Shown here: positions 25,146 through 34,105 of the stretch, one piece after another
How positions within the stretch are numbered: position 1 is the stretch's first letter
Layout of the letters: the number at the start of each line of letters is the position of its first letter
From: Ga0077560 sp046330435
GTDB taxonomy: Bacteria; Actinomycetota; Thermoleophilia; Miltoncostaeales; Miltoncostaeaceae
Assembly (NCBI GenBank): GCA_046330435.1
Contig: JAXLST010000005.1
Span: forward strand, 434,001-498,000
Reading direction: 5' to 3'
Length of the DNA stretch: 64,000 bases
Notes under the pieces: generated by a model
Database searches by the model: none
What the model was told of the DNA's origin: nothing
What the model saw: the letters and a program-made list of their open reading frames with translations, nothing else
Program-made: the position numbers and the translations under genes

Positions 25146-27182
25146 ATGTCTGGTTCCCACCGTCGTCGCCGCACGGCCCTGTGCGGCGTTCTGGCGCTGT
25201 CCGCCCTTCTGCTGGCGGCCGGCTCGACCGTTGCGGCGCCACCTGTACCGGCGTTTTCATTTTCTCCGCTACCGAACGCGGCGAATTGGACCACGGCGCC
25301 GGTCACGGTGACGGTGGACTGCGGTGCCGGCTCCGGGTTCGACGCACAGCCGCCGGTGCTCGGCCCGTTCCCCGCGGCCACGCCCTTCACCGCCGCCTGC
25401 GTCAACGCGGCCAGCGGTGAGCGCACCGACGGCGCCGGCACGTCCCCGCAGGTCGACCTGGTCGATCCCGTGATCCAGGCGGGCCTGGCACCGGCGGCCC
25501 CGGACGGGGCGAACGGCTGGTACCGCACCTCGCCCACCGTGTCCTACGTGTGCACCGACGCGCAGTCGGGCCCGGCGGCGTGTCCCCGCCAGGAGCGCCT
25601 GCCCGACGGCCCCGGCCCCTGGGTCCGCACCGGCACCGACGTCGCGGGCCGCACCGGCACCGTCGCCGTGACCGCGAAGGTCGACACCGTCGCGCCGCCC
25701 GCGCCGGTCTCCACCGTCCCCGCCAACGCCGCGGCGTACGAGATCGGCGTGCCGCGCAACGCGGAGATCTCCTGCGCGGCGGACGCCACGTCCGGCGTCG
25801 CGCAGTGCGGCGGGACCTACTCGGGCGGCGCGGGCCTCGCGCCGGGCGGCCGGCTCGACACCGGCGAGCCGGGCAACCCCGGCACCCTCGGGCCCCGCAC
25901 CCTCACCGTCTTCAGCGTCGACGCGGCGGGCAACCGCGCGGAGCGCACGGTCTCCTACACGGTGGTGGACACCACCAAGCCCACCGCCCCGGTGCTGGCG
26001 AACCCGGCGCCCGACGCGGTGACGAGCCAGCGCAGCCCGTCGTTCACCTGGGCCGCCGCCCAGGACTCGGGCGCGGGCATGCGGGAGTACCGCATCAACA
26101 TCGGCGGCAAGACGTACGCGCTGCCCGCCTCGGCGTCGATGCAGCCCGGGTTCGTGATCCCCGACGTGCTCGCCGACGGCACCTACGAGTGGCAGGTCTT
26201 CGCGGTCGACCAGGCGGGCAACTCGACGGCCTCGCCCAAGCGCCGCTTCCGGGTGGACCCGTCCGCCGTCGCGCCGCCCGTCATCTCGCAGGGCCCACAG
26301 GGCGGGGCGGCCACGGCGAACCGCGCGCCCACGTTCGTCTTCTCCGGGCTCGCCGGGTCCACATTCAGTTGGCAGACGCTCGACGCCAACGACGTTCCCG
26401 TGCCCGGTGGTTCGGGCAGCGGCGGCTCGCCGGTGACGCTGCCGGCGCTCCCCGACGGCATCTACTCGTTCGCGCTCACCCAGGTCAGCGCGCTGGGCCT
26501 CCCCAGTGAGCCGGCCGTCGCGCTGTTCCGCGTCGACACGGTGGCGCCGCCCGCCCCGCGGGTCACCGCCGCGCCCACCGTGACCGGCGATACCCAGCCG
26601 TCGTTCGCGTGGGCGGCGGGCGAGCAGGGCGGCTCGTTCACCTGGGAGGTGCTCAACCCCGCCGGCTCCCGCGTGCTGGGCCCCGCGGCGACCACCGACA
26701 CCTCCGTGCGCCTCCCCTCGCCGCTCGGCGGCGGCGCGTACCAGTTCCGCGTCCGGCAGACGGACGCCGCCGGCAACGCGGGCCCGTGGAGCGATTCGGT
26801 CGCGTTCACGATCGTCGGACCGCCGGCCGGCGGAGGCGGCGTCGGGGCCGGCGGCCGCGACCTCGCCCTGCCCGCCACCAAGAACGCCAAGCGCATGTTC
26901 CCCAAGGCGGGGAGCAAGCTGCTGGCCGCGAAGGTGACGCTGCGGTGGAAGCCAACCAGGGGCGCGACGATCTACAACGTCCAGGTCTTCCGCCTCAAGG
27001 GCACCAAGTACGTCAAGGTGCTGTCCGCGTTCCCGCGCGCACCGCGGTACCGGGTCCCGAAGGGGAAACTGAAGGCGGGCCAGCGCTACGCGTGGCGCGT
27101 GTGGCCGTTCATGGCGCGTCCCAAGGCGTACACGAAGAAGCCCTTCGGGATCAGCTGGTTCGACACGCGGCGGGGCCGCTGA
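25146..27182 (+). CDS. Large secreted Ig/FN3-like repeat protein (paralog A)
   Basis: 678 aa from the ATG at 25146 (a GTG at 25116 is also open). Signal peptide about 8-32 (LCGVLALSALLLAAGSTVAA). There follow about five beta-sandwich repeats recognised by VDTVAPPAP or DTTKPTAP openings, PSFTWAAAQDSGAG, YEWQVFAVDQAGN and YQFRVRQTDAAGN, the pattern of bacterial Ig-like/FN3 surface proteins. After a Gly-rich linker (GGGGVGAGG) a basic 90-residue domain ends the protein: NAKRMFPKAGSKL, ATIYNVQVFRLKGTKYVKV, YAWRVWPFM, FGISWFDTRRGR. The gene at 27275 is a paralog with the same order. It is probably a wall-associated adhesin; ligand unknown. Confidence 0.82.
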   Translation: MSGSHRRRRTALCGVLALSALLLAAGSTVAAPPVPAFSFSPLPNAANWTTAPVTVTVDCGAGSGFDAQPPVLGPFPAATPFTAACVNAASGERTDGAGTSPQVDLVDPVIQAGLAPAAPDGANGWYRTSPTVSYVCTDAQSGPAACPRQERLPDGPGPWVRTGTDVAGRTGTVAVTAKVDTVAPPAPVSTVPANAAAYEIGVPRNAEISCAADATSGVAQCGGTYSGGAGLAPGGRLDTGEPGNPGTLGPRTLTVFSVDAAGNRAERTVSYTVVDTTKPTAPVLANPAPDAVTSQRSPSFTWAAAQDSGAGMREYRINIGGKTYALPASASMQPGFVIPDVLADGTYEWQVFAVDQAGNSTASPKRRFRVDPSAVAPPVISQGPQGGAATANRAPTFVFSGLAGSTFSWQTLDANDVPVPGGSGSGGSPVTLPALPDGIYSFALTQVSALGLPSEPAVALFRVDTVAPPAPRVTAAPTVTGDTQPSFAWAAGEQGGSFTWEVLNPAGSRVLGPAATTDTSVRLPSPLGGGAYQFRVRQTDAAGNAGPWSDSVAFTIVGPPAGGGGVGAGGRDLALPATKNAKRMFPKAGSKLLAAKVTLRWKPTRGATIYNVQVFRLKGTKYVKVLSAFPRAPRYRVPKGKLKAGQRYAWRVWPFMARPKAYTKKPFGISWFDTRRGR

Positions 27183-27262
27183 TCCGGGGCCGCGGGGGAA
27201 CCCCCCCAAGGTCCAGCAGGCAACCCCCCTCGCGGGTCGGGCGGTGGCAGGGTTCGGCGATT

Positions 27263-27268
27263 TAGGCT
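27263..27268 (+). promoter_or_regulatory. -10 box TAGGCT, leaderless start
   Basis: TAGGCT is followed by 6 nt (CACGAC) and the GTG at 27275; there is no Shine-Dalgarno. Confidence 0.5.
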
Positions 27269-27274
27269 CACGAC

Positions 27275-29167
27275 GTGACCAAGCCTCGCCGTTCTCCAAA
27301 CCGCGCGATCATCGCCGCCACCGCCGCAGGGGCACTGCTCATCGGTGGCGCCGTCGTCGCCCTCGCAGACCCGCCCTCCGAGCCGGTCGTCAGCGGCCCC
27401 AACGGGCCCGTCAGCAACGCCTCGCCCGGGTTCAAGATCACGGACGGCGACGCGCTGAACGGCACCGGCACGTTCCTGTGGGCGTTCGACGGCGTCCCGT
27501 CGGAGGGTCCCGTCGCGGACGGCACCACCGTCACGCCGGCGTCGCCGCTCTCCCAGGGCGCGCACACCTTCCAGGCGCGCGAGGTCGGCACGCCGCCGGA
27601 CGCGGACGGCGCCATCAAGACCCAGAGCTTCTTCGTGGACACGGTCAACCCGACGTTCACCCGGGTCGTCAGCCCGGCGGCGCCGAACGGCCTGGCCGGC
27701 TGGTACACGGGCACCGTCACCGTCGACTACACCTGCGCGGATCCCGGCGGCGCGAACGCGTCGGGCCTCACCGCGCCCTGCCCCACGGACCTGGCGCTGA
27801 ACACCGGCGTCGAGGACGGCGTCTACGTGCTCGCGACCGGCCCGGTCACGGACCTGGCGGGCAACACGTCGGGCGCCTCGCTGCCGGCCCTGACGGTGAG
27901 CCGCGACTCCACGCCGCCGGCCAAGCCGAACCTCACCGGGCCGCTGCAGATCACCAACGTCCTCAGCCCGGTGCTCTCCTGGTCGCAGGTCGACGACGTC
28001 ACGCCCCAGGGCGTGCTGCAGACCTCCGGGTTCAAGCACTACGTGCTCACCATCCGCCAGGGCGCCAGCGGCGGCTCGATCGTGCACCAGGCGAACGTGA
28101 ACCAGCCGCCCGCCCCCGGCGAGGTGACCTACAACACCGTCCCGCCGCTCACCAACGGGACGACCTACAACTGGACCGTCCAGGCCGTCGACAACGCCGG
28201 GAACACGAACACGTCGGCGCTCGGCGTGTTCAAGGTCGACACCACCGCCCCCGACGACCCGACGTTCTCGGCGGGCCCCGTCAACGGCGCGGCGACCAAC
28301 GACAACACGCCCACCTTCACCTTCGCGGGCGTGGACGGCGCGACCTTCACCTGGGAGACCCGCAACAACCTGGACCAGATCGTCCCGGGCGCCGGCTTCT
28401 CGGGGACCGGGGCGCAGACCAGCGTGACCCTCCCGACGCTTCCGGACGGCAGCTACACCTTCAAGGTCAAGCAGACGGCGCCGAACCTCAAGGACTCGGG
28501 CTTCGCGACCGCGCTGTTCACGGTGGACACCACCGCGCCCGCCGCGCCGAGCATCACCTCGAGCCCCGGCACCACCACCAACCCGCAGCCGTCCTTCGGC
28601 TGGAACGCCGCCGAGCAGGACGGCACGTTCGTGTGGGAGGTCACCGGCGTCGGCGGTGTCCGCGTGCAGGGCCCCGGCGAGTCCTCGACCGCCGCGGTCA
28701 GCCTCACCGCCCCGCTGTCGGCCGGCAACTACGCCTTCCGGGTGCGCCAGCGCGACCGCGCCGGCAACCTCAGCGACTGGAGCGCCGGCGAGCCGTTCAC
28801 CATCGTCAACCCGTCCGAGCCGGGCGGCGGCAACAACGGCGGCGGCACCACCTCGGGCTTCAAGCCGAACACGCGCAACGCCAAGGCCCTGCTGCCGAAG
28901 GTCGGCACCAAGGTCCGGCCCACGGCGACCGTGCTGCGCTGGAAGAAGACCAAGGGCGCGACGCTCTACAACCTGCAGATCTTCCGCATCGACGGGACGA
29001 CGTACCGCAAGGTGCACTCCGCGTTCCCGCGCGGCCTGAAGTACAAGGTGCCGAAGAAGGTCCTTAAGTCCGGCCGCCGCTACGTGTGGCGCGTGTGGCC
29101 GTACCTGGGCGCGAAGCGCAAGTACACGCCCGCGCCGTTCGGCATCAGCTGGTTCGACGCCAAGTAG
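27275..29167 (+). CDS. Large secreted Ig/FN3-like repeat protein (paralog B)
   Basis: 630 aa, GTG start. Signal peptide about 8-32 (AIIAATAAGALLIGGAVVALA). The repeats parallel paralog A: SFFVDTVNPTFTR, SRDSTPPAKPNLTGP, VDTTAPDDPTFSAGP, TFTWETRNNLDQIVPG, VDTTAPAAPSITSSP, YAFRVRQRDRAGN. A Gly/Asn linker (GGGNNGGGTTSG) precedes the same basic C-terminal module: RNAKALLPKVGTKVR, ATLYNLQIFRIDGTTYRKV, YVWRVWPYLGAKRKY, FGISWFDAK. Shared module and adjacency show tandem duplication with divergence of the Ig part. Surface or cell-wall location is likely; no enzyme motif is visible. Confidence 0.82.
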   Translation: MTKPRRSPNRAIIAATAAGALLIGGAVVALADPPSEPVVSGPNGPVSNASPGFKITDGDALNGTGTFLWAFDGVPSEGPVADGTTVTPASPLSQGAHTFQAREVGTPPDADGAIKTQSFFVDTVNPTFTRVVSPAAPNGLAGWYTGTVTVDYTCADPGGANASGLTAPCPTDLALNTGVEDGVYVLATGPVTDLAGNTSGASLPALTVSRDSTPPAKPNLTGPLQITNVLSPVLSWSQVDDVTPQGVLQTSGFKHYVLTIRQGASGGSIVHQANVNQPPAPGEVTYNTVPPLTNGTTYNWTVQAVDNAGNTNTSALGVFKVDTTAPDDPTFSAGPVNGAATNDNTPTFTFAGVDGATFTWETRNNLDQIVPGAGFSGTGAQTSVTLPTLPDGSYTFKVKQTAPNLKDSGFATALFTVDTTAPAAPSITSSPGTTTNPQPSFGWNAAEQDGTFVWEVTGVGGVRVQGPGESSTAAVSLTAPLSAGNYAFRVRQRDRAGNLSDWSAGEPFTIVNPSEPGGGNNGGGTTSGFKPNTRNAKALLPKVGTKVRPTATVLRWKKTKGATLYNLQIFRIDGTTYRKVHSAFPRGLKYKVPKKVLKSGRRYVWRVWPYLGAKRKYTPAPFGISWFDAK

Positions 29168-29177
29168 GGCGGGTCCG

Positions 29178-29214
29178 GCGGCCCCCTCCCCGCGCCACGG
29201 GGGGAGGGGGCCGC
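29178..29214 (+). terminator. Long GC hairpin abutting next promoter
   Basis: A perfect 14-bp stem: 29178-29191 (GCGGCCCCCTCCCC) with 29201-29214, 9-nt loop. It ends paralog B, and its last base touches the TAGACT -10 box of the next gene, so termination and initiation are back to back. Confidence 0.7.
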
Positions 29215-29220
29215 TAGACT
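29215..29220 (+). promoter_or_regulatory. -10 box TAGACT, leaderless start
   Basis: TAGACT is followed by 8 nt and the GTG at 29229 with no Shine-Dalgarno. Confidence 0.5.
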
Positions 29221-29228
29221 CCCGCCCC

Positions 29229-30317
29229 GTGTCGAACGCCATTTCATTCGCCCGAGGGGCTCCGGCCCCCGAGGCGCTCTCAGCCGATCTGATCGCCACC
29301 TGCACCGCCGCCGCCCTCCAGGCGGACGGCACGCGGGTGCTCTCCTACGGAACCGGGAACGGGTACCCCCCGCTGCGCGAGGTGCTCGCCGCCGAGCACG
29401 GCGTGGGTGCCGATCAGGTCTTCATCACCAACGGTTCCCTGCAGGGCTTCGTGTTCATGCTCGAGACCCTGCTCAGCCCCGGCGACCTGGTCGCCGTGGA
29501 GGCGCCCACGTACGACCGGGCGCTGCTGCAGCTCAAGCTGCACGGCATGGAGGTCCTCCCCATCCCCGTCCAGGCCGACGGCATGGACGTGGACGCCCTG
29601 GAGGCGCACTGCGCCGCCGGCCGCGTGCCGAAGCTGCTGTACACCATCACCAACTTCCAGAACCCGTCCGGGGCCACGCTGTCCGCCGAGAAGCGCACCG
29701 CGCTGCTCGCGCTCGTCGAGAAGTACGGCTTCGGGGTGCTGGAGGACGACCCGTACGGCAAGCTCCGCTTCGAGGGCGAGGCGCTGCCGGGCTTGTTCAC
29801 GCAGGACCAGAGCGGCAGGGTGATGTTCACCTCGTCGTTCTCCAAGACCGTCGCCCCCGGCCTGCGGGTGGGGTACATCGTGGCGCCGAAGGACGCGGCG
29901 GCCACGCTCACCGCCGCGGCGTCCCGCACGTACATCTCCCCGTCGCTGCTGGCGGAGGGGGCCATCCACCAGCTCATCACCGGCGGGCACCTGCCCGGCA
30001 ACATCGCGAAGGTCACGGCGCTCATGAAGGAGCGCTGCGACGCGATGACGGCCGGCCTGGTGCACATGCCGGAGGGCACGAGCTGCACGCCGCCGCTCGG
30101 CGGGTTCTTCATGTGGATGGAGCTCCCCGAGGGGATGTCGGCCGACGCGCTGTTCCAGCCGGCGGTGGACGCGGGCATCACGTACGTGAAGGGCAGCGAC
30201 TGCTTCCTGGAGGGCGGCGAGCGCACCCTCCGGCTCGCGTACAGCGGCGTGTCCCCCGCGGAGATCGCGGAGGGCATGGAGCGCCTCGGCGCGGTCTTCG
30301 CGGCCGCACAGCGGTAG
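29229..30317 (+). CDS. PLP-dependent aminotransferase (fold type I, LysN/MocR-like)
   Basis: 362 aa. Motifs: YGTGNGYPPLREVLA (40-54), ITNGSLQGFVFM, EAPTYDRALL, TNFQNPSGATLS (substrate Asn), EDDPYGKLRF, and Schiff-base K206 in SSFSKTVAPGLRVGYIVAP. The C-terminus has GGFFMWMELPEG and the Arg of RLAYSG that binds the alpha-carboxylate. This is the 2-aminoadipate/aromatic/branched-chain aminotransferase group; the exact amino acid is not decided. A LapA-like gene follows after 6 nt. Confidence 0.9.
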   Translation: MSNAISFARGAPAPEALSADLIATCTAAALQADGTRVLSYGTGNGYPPLREVLAAEHGVGADQVFITNGSLQGFVFMLETLLSPGDLVAVEAPTYDRALLQLKLHGMEVLPIPVQADGMDVDALEAHCAAGRVPKLLYTITNFQNPSGATLSAEKRTALLALVEKYGFGVLEDDPYGKLRFEGEALPGLFTQDQSGRVMFTSSFSKTVAPGLRVGYIVAPKDAAATLTAAASRTYISPSLLAEGAIHQLITGGHLPGNIAKVTALMKERCDAMTAGLVHMPEGTSCTPPLGGFFMWMELPEGMSADALFQPAVDAGITYVKGSDCFLEGGERTLRLAYSGVSPAEIAEGMERLGAVFAAAQR

Positions 30318-30323
30318 TCCGGC

Positions 30324-30620
30324 GTGACGGGCGGGTCTCCGGGAGGCGGGACGCCTCCCCACGGGGGCCCGCCCCAGCGCCCCCGCATCGACGAGGGTGA
30401 CGCCCGGCGCCTGGGCATCATCGGCGCGATCATCCTCGGGGTCGCCCTGCTGCTGATCTTCATCGTGGAGAACAGCCGCGAGGTGAAGGTCTCGTTCGTG
30501 TTCTTCGAGGCCCGGATGTCGCTCATCTGGGTCATCGTGCTGTCGGCGGTGACCGGCTGGGTGGTGGGGTTCCTGCTCGCCCGCCTCATCCGGCGGCGGT
30601 TCTTCAGCCGCCCGGACTGA
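30324..30620 (+). CDS. LapA-domain small membrane protein
   Basis: 98 aa, GTG start. A Pro/Gly-rich cytoplasmic N-terminus (1-25) leads into two TM helices (about 30-48 and 65-88), the second preceded by a short loop with SREVKVSFVFFEARMS. This matches the LapA/DUF1049 family (PF06305), whose actinobacterial members have no settled function. A basic end RRRFFSRPD. Its 3' end overlaps the convergent MOSC gene by 17 nt. Confidence 0.8.
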   Translation: MTGGSPGGGTPPHGGPPQRPRIDEGDARRLGIIGAIILGVALLLIFIVENSREVKVSFVFFEARMSLIWVIVLSAVTGWVVGFLLARLIRRRFFSRPD

Positions 30621-31287
30621 GCTCCGACAGGCGGGTCTCCAGCCAGGTCCGCCACCGCGGGTGCAGCAGCTCGGCGGGGGCGAGCGCCGCGCGGAGCTCC
30701 TCGGCGGTGCCGCCGGTGCGGTGCAGCCGGCCCAGGAACGCCATGGTCACGTCGTGCGGCCCGCGCGCCTCGAGCGTCACCGCATCGCCCGCGGTGACGG
30801 GGCCGGTCTCCAGCACCCGCACGTAGAAGCCCAGCCGCCCGGCCTCCGCGAACCGCGGCACGAACCGCTTGTCGCCCATCCGGATCCCGAGCTTGAAGCA
30901 CGGCGTGCGCGGGATGGTGGCCTCCACCAGCACCGGTCCGATGCGCAGGCGGTCGCCCACCCGCACGTCCGCGTCGCCGAAGCCGGTGACCGTGAGGTTC
31001 TCCCCGAAGGTCGCCGGTGGCAGCTCCCGGCCCAGCTCGGCCGACCACCAGGCGTAGTCATCGGCGCTGTACAGGTAGGCCGCCATGTGCGGGCCCCCGT
31101 GCACCGACCTGTCGGCCTGGCCGTCGCCCGCGAACCCCTCGGGGCCGAGCACCACCGGCCCGTCCACCGGGGACTTGAAGATCCCCGTGCTCACGGTGGA
31201 CCCGGCGTGGGGGACCTCCCGCGGCACGCCGACGTTCACCGACACGACCCGCTCCGACACCGGACCTCCCCTCGCCGACCGCGTCAT
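30604..31287 (-). CDS. MOSC-domain protein, YiiM-like
   Basis: 227 aa. The MOSC fold is recognised by FAGDGQADRSVHGGPHMAAYLYS, WWSAELGRELPPATFGENLTV, DVRVGDRLRIGPVLVEATIPRTPCFKLG (conserved Cys) and a 3-alpha tail (ELLHPRWRTWLE). YiiM-type proteins are molybdenum-cofactor-dependent and reduce N-hydroxylated bases and related compounds. ATG at 31287; a GTG at 31263 (VSERVV) is an alternative. It is nearly back to back with the divergent DNA glycosylase (8 nt apart). Confidence 0.88.
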   Translation of the reverse strand: MTRSARGGPVSERVVSVNVGVPREVPHAGSTVSTGIFKSPVDGPVVLGPEGFAGDGQADRSVHGGPHMAAYLYSADDYAWWSAELGRELPPATFGENLTVTGFGDADVRVGDRLRIGPVLVEATIPRTPCFKLGIRMGDKRFVPRFAEAGRLGFYVRVLETGPVTAGDAVTLEARGPHDVTMAFLGRLHRTGGTAEELRAALAPAELLHPRWRTWLETRLSELSPGG

Positions 31288-31295
31288 GCTGCCAG

Positions 31296-32195
31296 GTGGT
31301 GATCACCGAGGACCGCATCACCCCCGCCGGGCCGTACAGCCTGGCCCGCTCCGCGGCGACGGGCAGCTGCCCGACGCGGCGCCTCGCCAGGGGCGTGCTG
31401 GTGCTGGCCCTGGACGCCGGCGGGGGCCCCGCGATCGCGGCCGTCCACCAGGCGGGCGACGGGACCCTGGAGGTGCGGGTGGACGGCCCCGACCCGGAAT
31501 CCGCGATGGCGCTGCTGCGCCGGAGCCTGGCGGTCGACGTGGATCCCACCCCGTTCTACGAGATGGTCCGCGACGACCCGGTGCTGGGCCCCGCCTCCCG
31601 CCGGCTGCGCGGGATGCGTCCGCTGCCGCTCATGTCCGCGGCGCACGCCCTGCTGCGCGGCGTCGCCGGCCAGCTGGTGCGGCAGGCCGACGCGCGGCGC
31701 ATCGAGTTCGCCGCCGTGCGCGCCGTCGGGCGTCCCCACGGCGGGCTGCACCTCCCGCTGCGCACCGATGAGCTGCGCCGCGTGACCGTGCCGGTGCTGC
31801 AGGCCGCCGGGCTCGCGCAGCGGAGGGCCGAGGCGCTGGTGCGCGCGGTGCGGGCCGTCACCCCCGACGGGCTCGCGGACCTCCCCACCCACGCGGTGGT
31901 CGCGCGGCTGTGCGCGCAGCCCGGCATCGGCCCATGGACCGCCGGGGTGGTGTGCTCGCTGGGCCTCGGGCGGCTCGACCACGGCATCGTGGGCGACCTG
32001 GGCCTGGTGCGGCACATGTCCCACGCCGAGGGGCGGGTGGTGGAGGCCCACGAGACCGCCGCCCTGCTGGAGCGCTACGCCCCGTACCAGGCGCTCGCCG
32101 CCATGTACCTCATCGCCGGCAGCCCGGCGGCGCGCATCCACGCCCCGCCCGCGGCGGTCGCGCGCGAGGCCGCCCGGGGTCGCCGCCGGGCCTGA
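31296..32195 (+). CDS. HhH-GPD DNA glycosylase, AlkA-like
   Basis: 299 aa, GTG start. Residues 200-240 hold the helix-hairpin-helix LCAQPGIGPWTAGVVCSLG, followed by HGIVGDLGL whose Asp (about 234) matches the catalytic Asp of AlkA-type enzymes. No Cys cluster follows, so it is not an EndoIII/MutY [4Fe-4S] enzyme. It should excise alkylated bases such as 3-methyladenine. Divergent from the MOSC gene; the MBL hydrolase follows 38 nt on. Confidence 0.88.
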   Translation: MVITEDRITPAGPYSLARSAATGSCPTRRLARGVLVLALDAGGGPAIAAVHQAGDGTLEVRVDGPDPESAMALLRRSLAVDVDPTPFYEMVRDDPVLGPASRRLRGMRPLPLMSAAHALLRGVAGQLVRQADARRIEFAAVRAVGRPHGGLHLPLRTDELRRVTVPVLQAAGLAQRRAEALVRAVRAVTPDGLADLPTHAVVARLCAQPGIGPWTAGVVCSLGLGRLDHGIVGDLGLVRHMSHAEGRVVEAHETAALLERYAPYQALAAMYLIAGSPAARIHAPPAAVAREAARGRRRA

Positions 32196-32233
32196 GGTTT
32201 GCCGGGCGGCGCGCACGCTGGGAGCATCACCCC

Positions 32234-32983
32234 ATGCGCCTCCGCCTCCTGCGCCACGCCACCCTCGTCCTCGAGATCGCCGGCACCCGCGTGCTCGTCG
32301 ACCCGATGCTCGGCCCGGCGGGCTCCCAGCCGCCCGTCGCGAACACCGCGAACCCGCGGCCCAACCCCCTGGTGGACCTCCCCGTCGCGGCCGGGGACGC
32401 CGTGGACGGCGTGCACGCCGCGATCGTGAGCCACCTGCACGGCGACCACGTCGACCGGGCGGGGCTCGCCGCCCTCGCGGGCGTGCCGCTGTACGCGCAG
32501 CCCGGCGACGCGGCGGCCCTCCCTGGGCAGGTCACCGAGATCGCCGATGAGGCGGAGATCGGCGCGGTCCGCGTCCGCCGCACCGGTGGACGCCACGGGA
32601 CCGGCGACATCGGCGCCGCCATGGGGCACGTGTCGGGCTTCGTGTTCTCGGCCGAGGGGGAGCCCACCCTGTACGTCGCCGGCGACACCGTGTGGTGCGA
32701 CGAGGTCCGCGACGCGATCGCCGCGCACCGACCGGACGTGATCGTGGTGAACGCCGGCGCGGCACGGTTCCTGGAGGGCGACCCCATCACCATGGACGTC
32801 CCCGACGTCCTCGCGGTGTGCGAGGCCGCCCCGGAGGCCGTCGTGGTGGCGGTGCACATGGAGGCGGTCAACCACTGCGGCCTGCTGCGCGACGACCTCC
32901 GCACGGCGGTGGACGCGGCGGGCGTGGGGGAGCGGGTTGTCATCCCCGCCGACGGCGAGACGCTGCGGCTGGCCTTCGACTGA
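32234..32983 (+). CDS. MBL-fold metallohydrolase, UlaG-like
   Basis: 249 aa from the ATG at 32234, chosen because MRLRLLRHATLVLEIAGTRVLVDPML is the normal beginning of this family. Metal motif HLHGDHVD (about 67-74), then GRHGTGDIG, VAGDTVWCDEV (Asp ligand) and AVHMEAVNHCG. This is the Lactamase_B_2 group, related to UlaG and putative RNase/lactonase proteins. Substrate unknown. GGGAGCATC upstream is a weak ribosome site. Confidence 0.88.
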   Translation: MRLRLLRHATLVLEIAGTRVLVDPMLGPAGSQPPVANTANPRPNPLVDLPVAAGDAVDGVHAAIVSHLHGDHVDRAGLAALAGVPLYAQPGDAAALPGQVTEIADEAEIGAVRVRRTGGRHGTGDIGAAMGHVSGFVFSAEGEPTLYVAGDTVWCDEVRDAIAAHRPDVIVVNAGAARFLEGDPITMDVPDVLAVCEAAPEAVVVAVHMEAVNHCGLLRDDLRTAVDAAGVGERVVIPADGETLRLAFD

Positions 32984-32992
32984 CCGTCCGGG

Positions 32993-33517
32993 TCAGAGGT
33001 CGCGCCGGTACCGCACCTGCGGTGCGGCGAGCGCGTCCATGGCGTGGTCGGCCCCCTCGAGGTCCCATCCCATGCGCTCGTAGAACCCCCGGGCGCGGGC
33101 GTTGCCCCGGAAGACCCACAGCACCGCGGCCGCGTGGCCGTCCCCGCGCAGGAGCGCGACGCCCTCCTGCATGAGGGCCCGCCCCACGCCCGTGCCGACG
33201 CTCCGCGGCGCCGCGTAGAGCGCGTACAGCTCCCCGGTGGCGTCGGTGGGGTACCCGTCCTGCTGCCGCACCGGGCCGACGCACGCGAACCCGCACACCT
33301 CGCCGTCCCGCACCGCCACCAGGTCACGGCCCCCCGGGATGACGTGGCGGCCCGCCACCAGCTGCTCCCACCGGGCGGTGCGCTCCGCCAGGTCCATGGT
33401 GTCGAGGAGCCGCCGCGGGACGAGGCCGCGGTACGCGAACCGCCAGCCGTCGATCTGCACCCGCGCGATGCCCTCGGCGTCCTCGCGGGTGGCGGCCCGC
33501 ACGACGGTGCCGCTCAC
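32993..33517 (-). CDS. GNAT N-acetyltransferase (tandem copy 2)
   Basis: 174 aa from the GTG at 33517, which overlaps the stop of the upstream GNAT gene (GTGA). Acetyl-CoA site SVGTGVGRALMQEGVALL with GELYALYAAP before it and GNARARGFYERMGWDLEG after it are the A and B motifs of the GNAT fold. It is about half identical by eye to its neighbour at 33514-34050, so the pair arose by duplication. Substrate unknown. Confidence 0.9.
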   Translation of the reverse strand: MSGTVVRAATREDAEGIARVQIDGWRFAYRGLVPRRLLDTMDLAERTARWEQLVAGRHVIPGGRDLVAVRDGEVCGFACVGPVRQQDGYPTDATGELYALYAAPRSVGTGVGRALMQEGVALLRGDGHAAAVLWVFRGNARARGFYERMGWDLEGADHAMDALAAPQVRYRRDL

Positions 33518-34050
33518 AGGAACCGCACGTACCGCACCGCCGGAACGGGGAGACGCTCGGACTCCTGGTCCCGCAGGCCACCGTCCGGCACCCACCCCAT
33601 CCGCTCGTAGAACCGGCGCGCCCGGGCGTTGCCGCGCAGCACCCACAGCAGCGCGTCGACGTGGCCGGCGTCCCGCAACCCCGCGACGGAGGCGTCCATG
33701 AGCGCCCGCCCGACGCCGCGGCCCCACGCCGACGGGTCGGCGTACAGGGCGTACAGCTCACCCGCCGCGCTCGGCGGTGGCCACAGGTCCGCTCGCGACG
33801 GTCCGTGGCACGCGAACCCCGCGACCTCCCCGTCGACCAGGGCGACGAGGTTCACCGACCCGGGGTACGCGGCCTCCCCGGAGAGGATCGGCCGCCACTG
33901 CACCGTCCGGAGGGCGACGGTGGTGGACGTCTGGATGGCCCGCGACACCAGGCCGCGGTACGCGACCGCCCAGGAGGCGACGTGCACGCGGGCGATCGCC
34001 GCCGCGTCCGCGACGGTCGCCTCGCGGATCACCGGCGGCGGGCCTGGCAT
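33514..34050 (-). CDS. GNAT N-acetyltransferase (tandem copy 1)
   Basis: 178 aa from the ATG at 34050 (a GTG at 34053 is adjacent). GNAT motifs GELYALYADPSAWGRGVGRALMDASVAGL and GNARARRFYERMGW. AVAYRGLVSR near residue 30 is shared with the second copy. TAGCGT lies 7 nt before the ATG, supporting a leaderless transcript covering both genes. It probably acetylates a small amine or antibiotic-like substrate; not identifiable. Confidence 0.9.
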   Translation of the reverse strand: MPGPPPVIREATVADAAAIARVHVASWAVAYRGLVSRAIQTSTTVALRTVQWRPILSGEAAYPGSVNLVALVDGEVAGFACHGPSRADLWPPPSAAGELYALYADPSAWGRGVGRALMDASVAGLRDAGHVDALLWVLRGNARARRFYERMGWVPDGGLRDQESERLPVPAVRYVRFL

Positions 34051-34057
34051 CACCCGT

Positions 34058-34063
34058 ACGCTA
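34058..34063 (-). promoter_or_regulatory. -10 box TAGCGT, leaderless start
   Basis: TAGCGT on the minus strand is followed by 7 nt and the ATG at 34050 of the first GNAT gene. Confidence 0.45.
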
Positions 34064-34105
34064 CCTCGCGACCTTCCCAGACCTCACGCCCAGGAGGGAC
34101 CCCGC

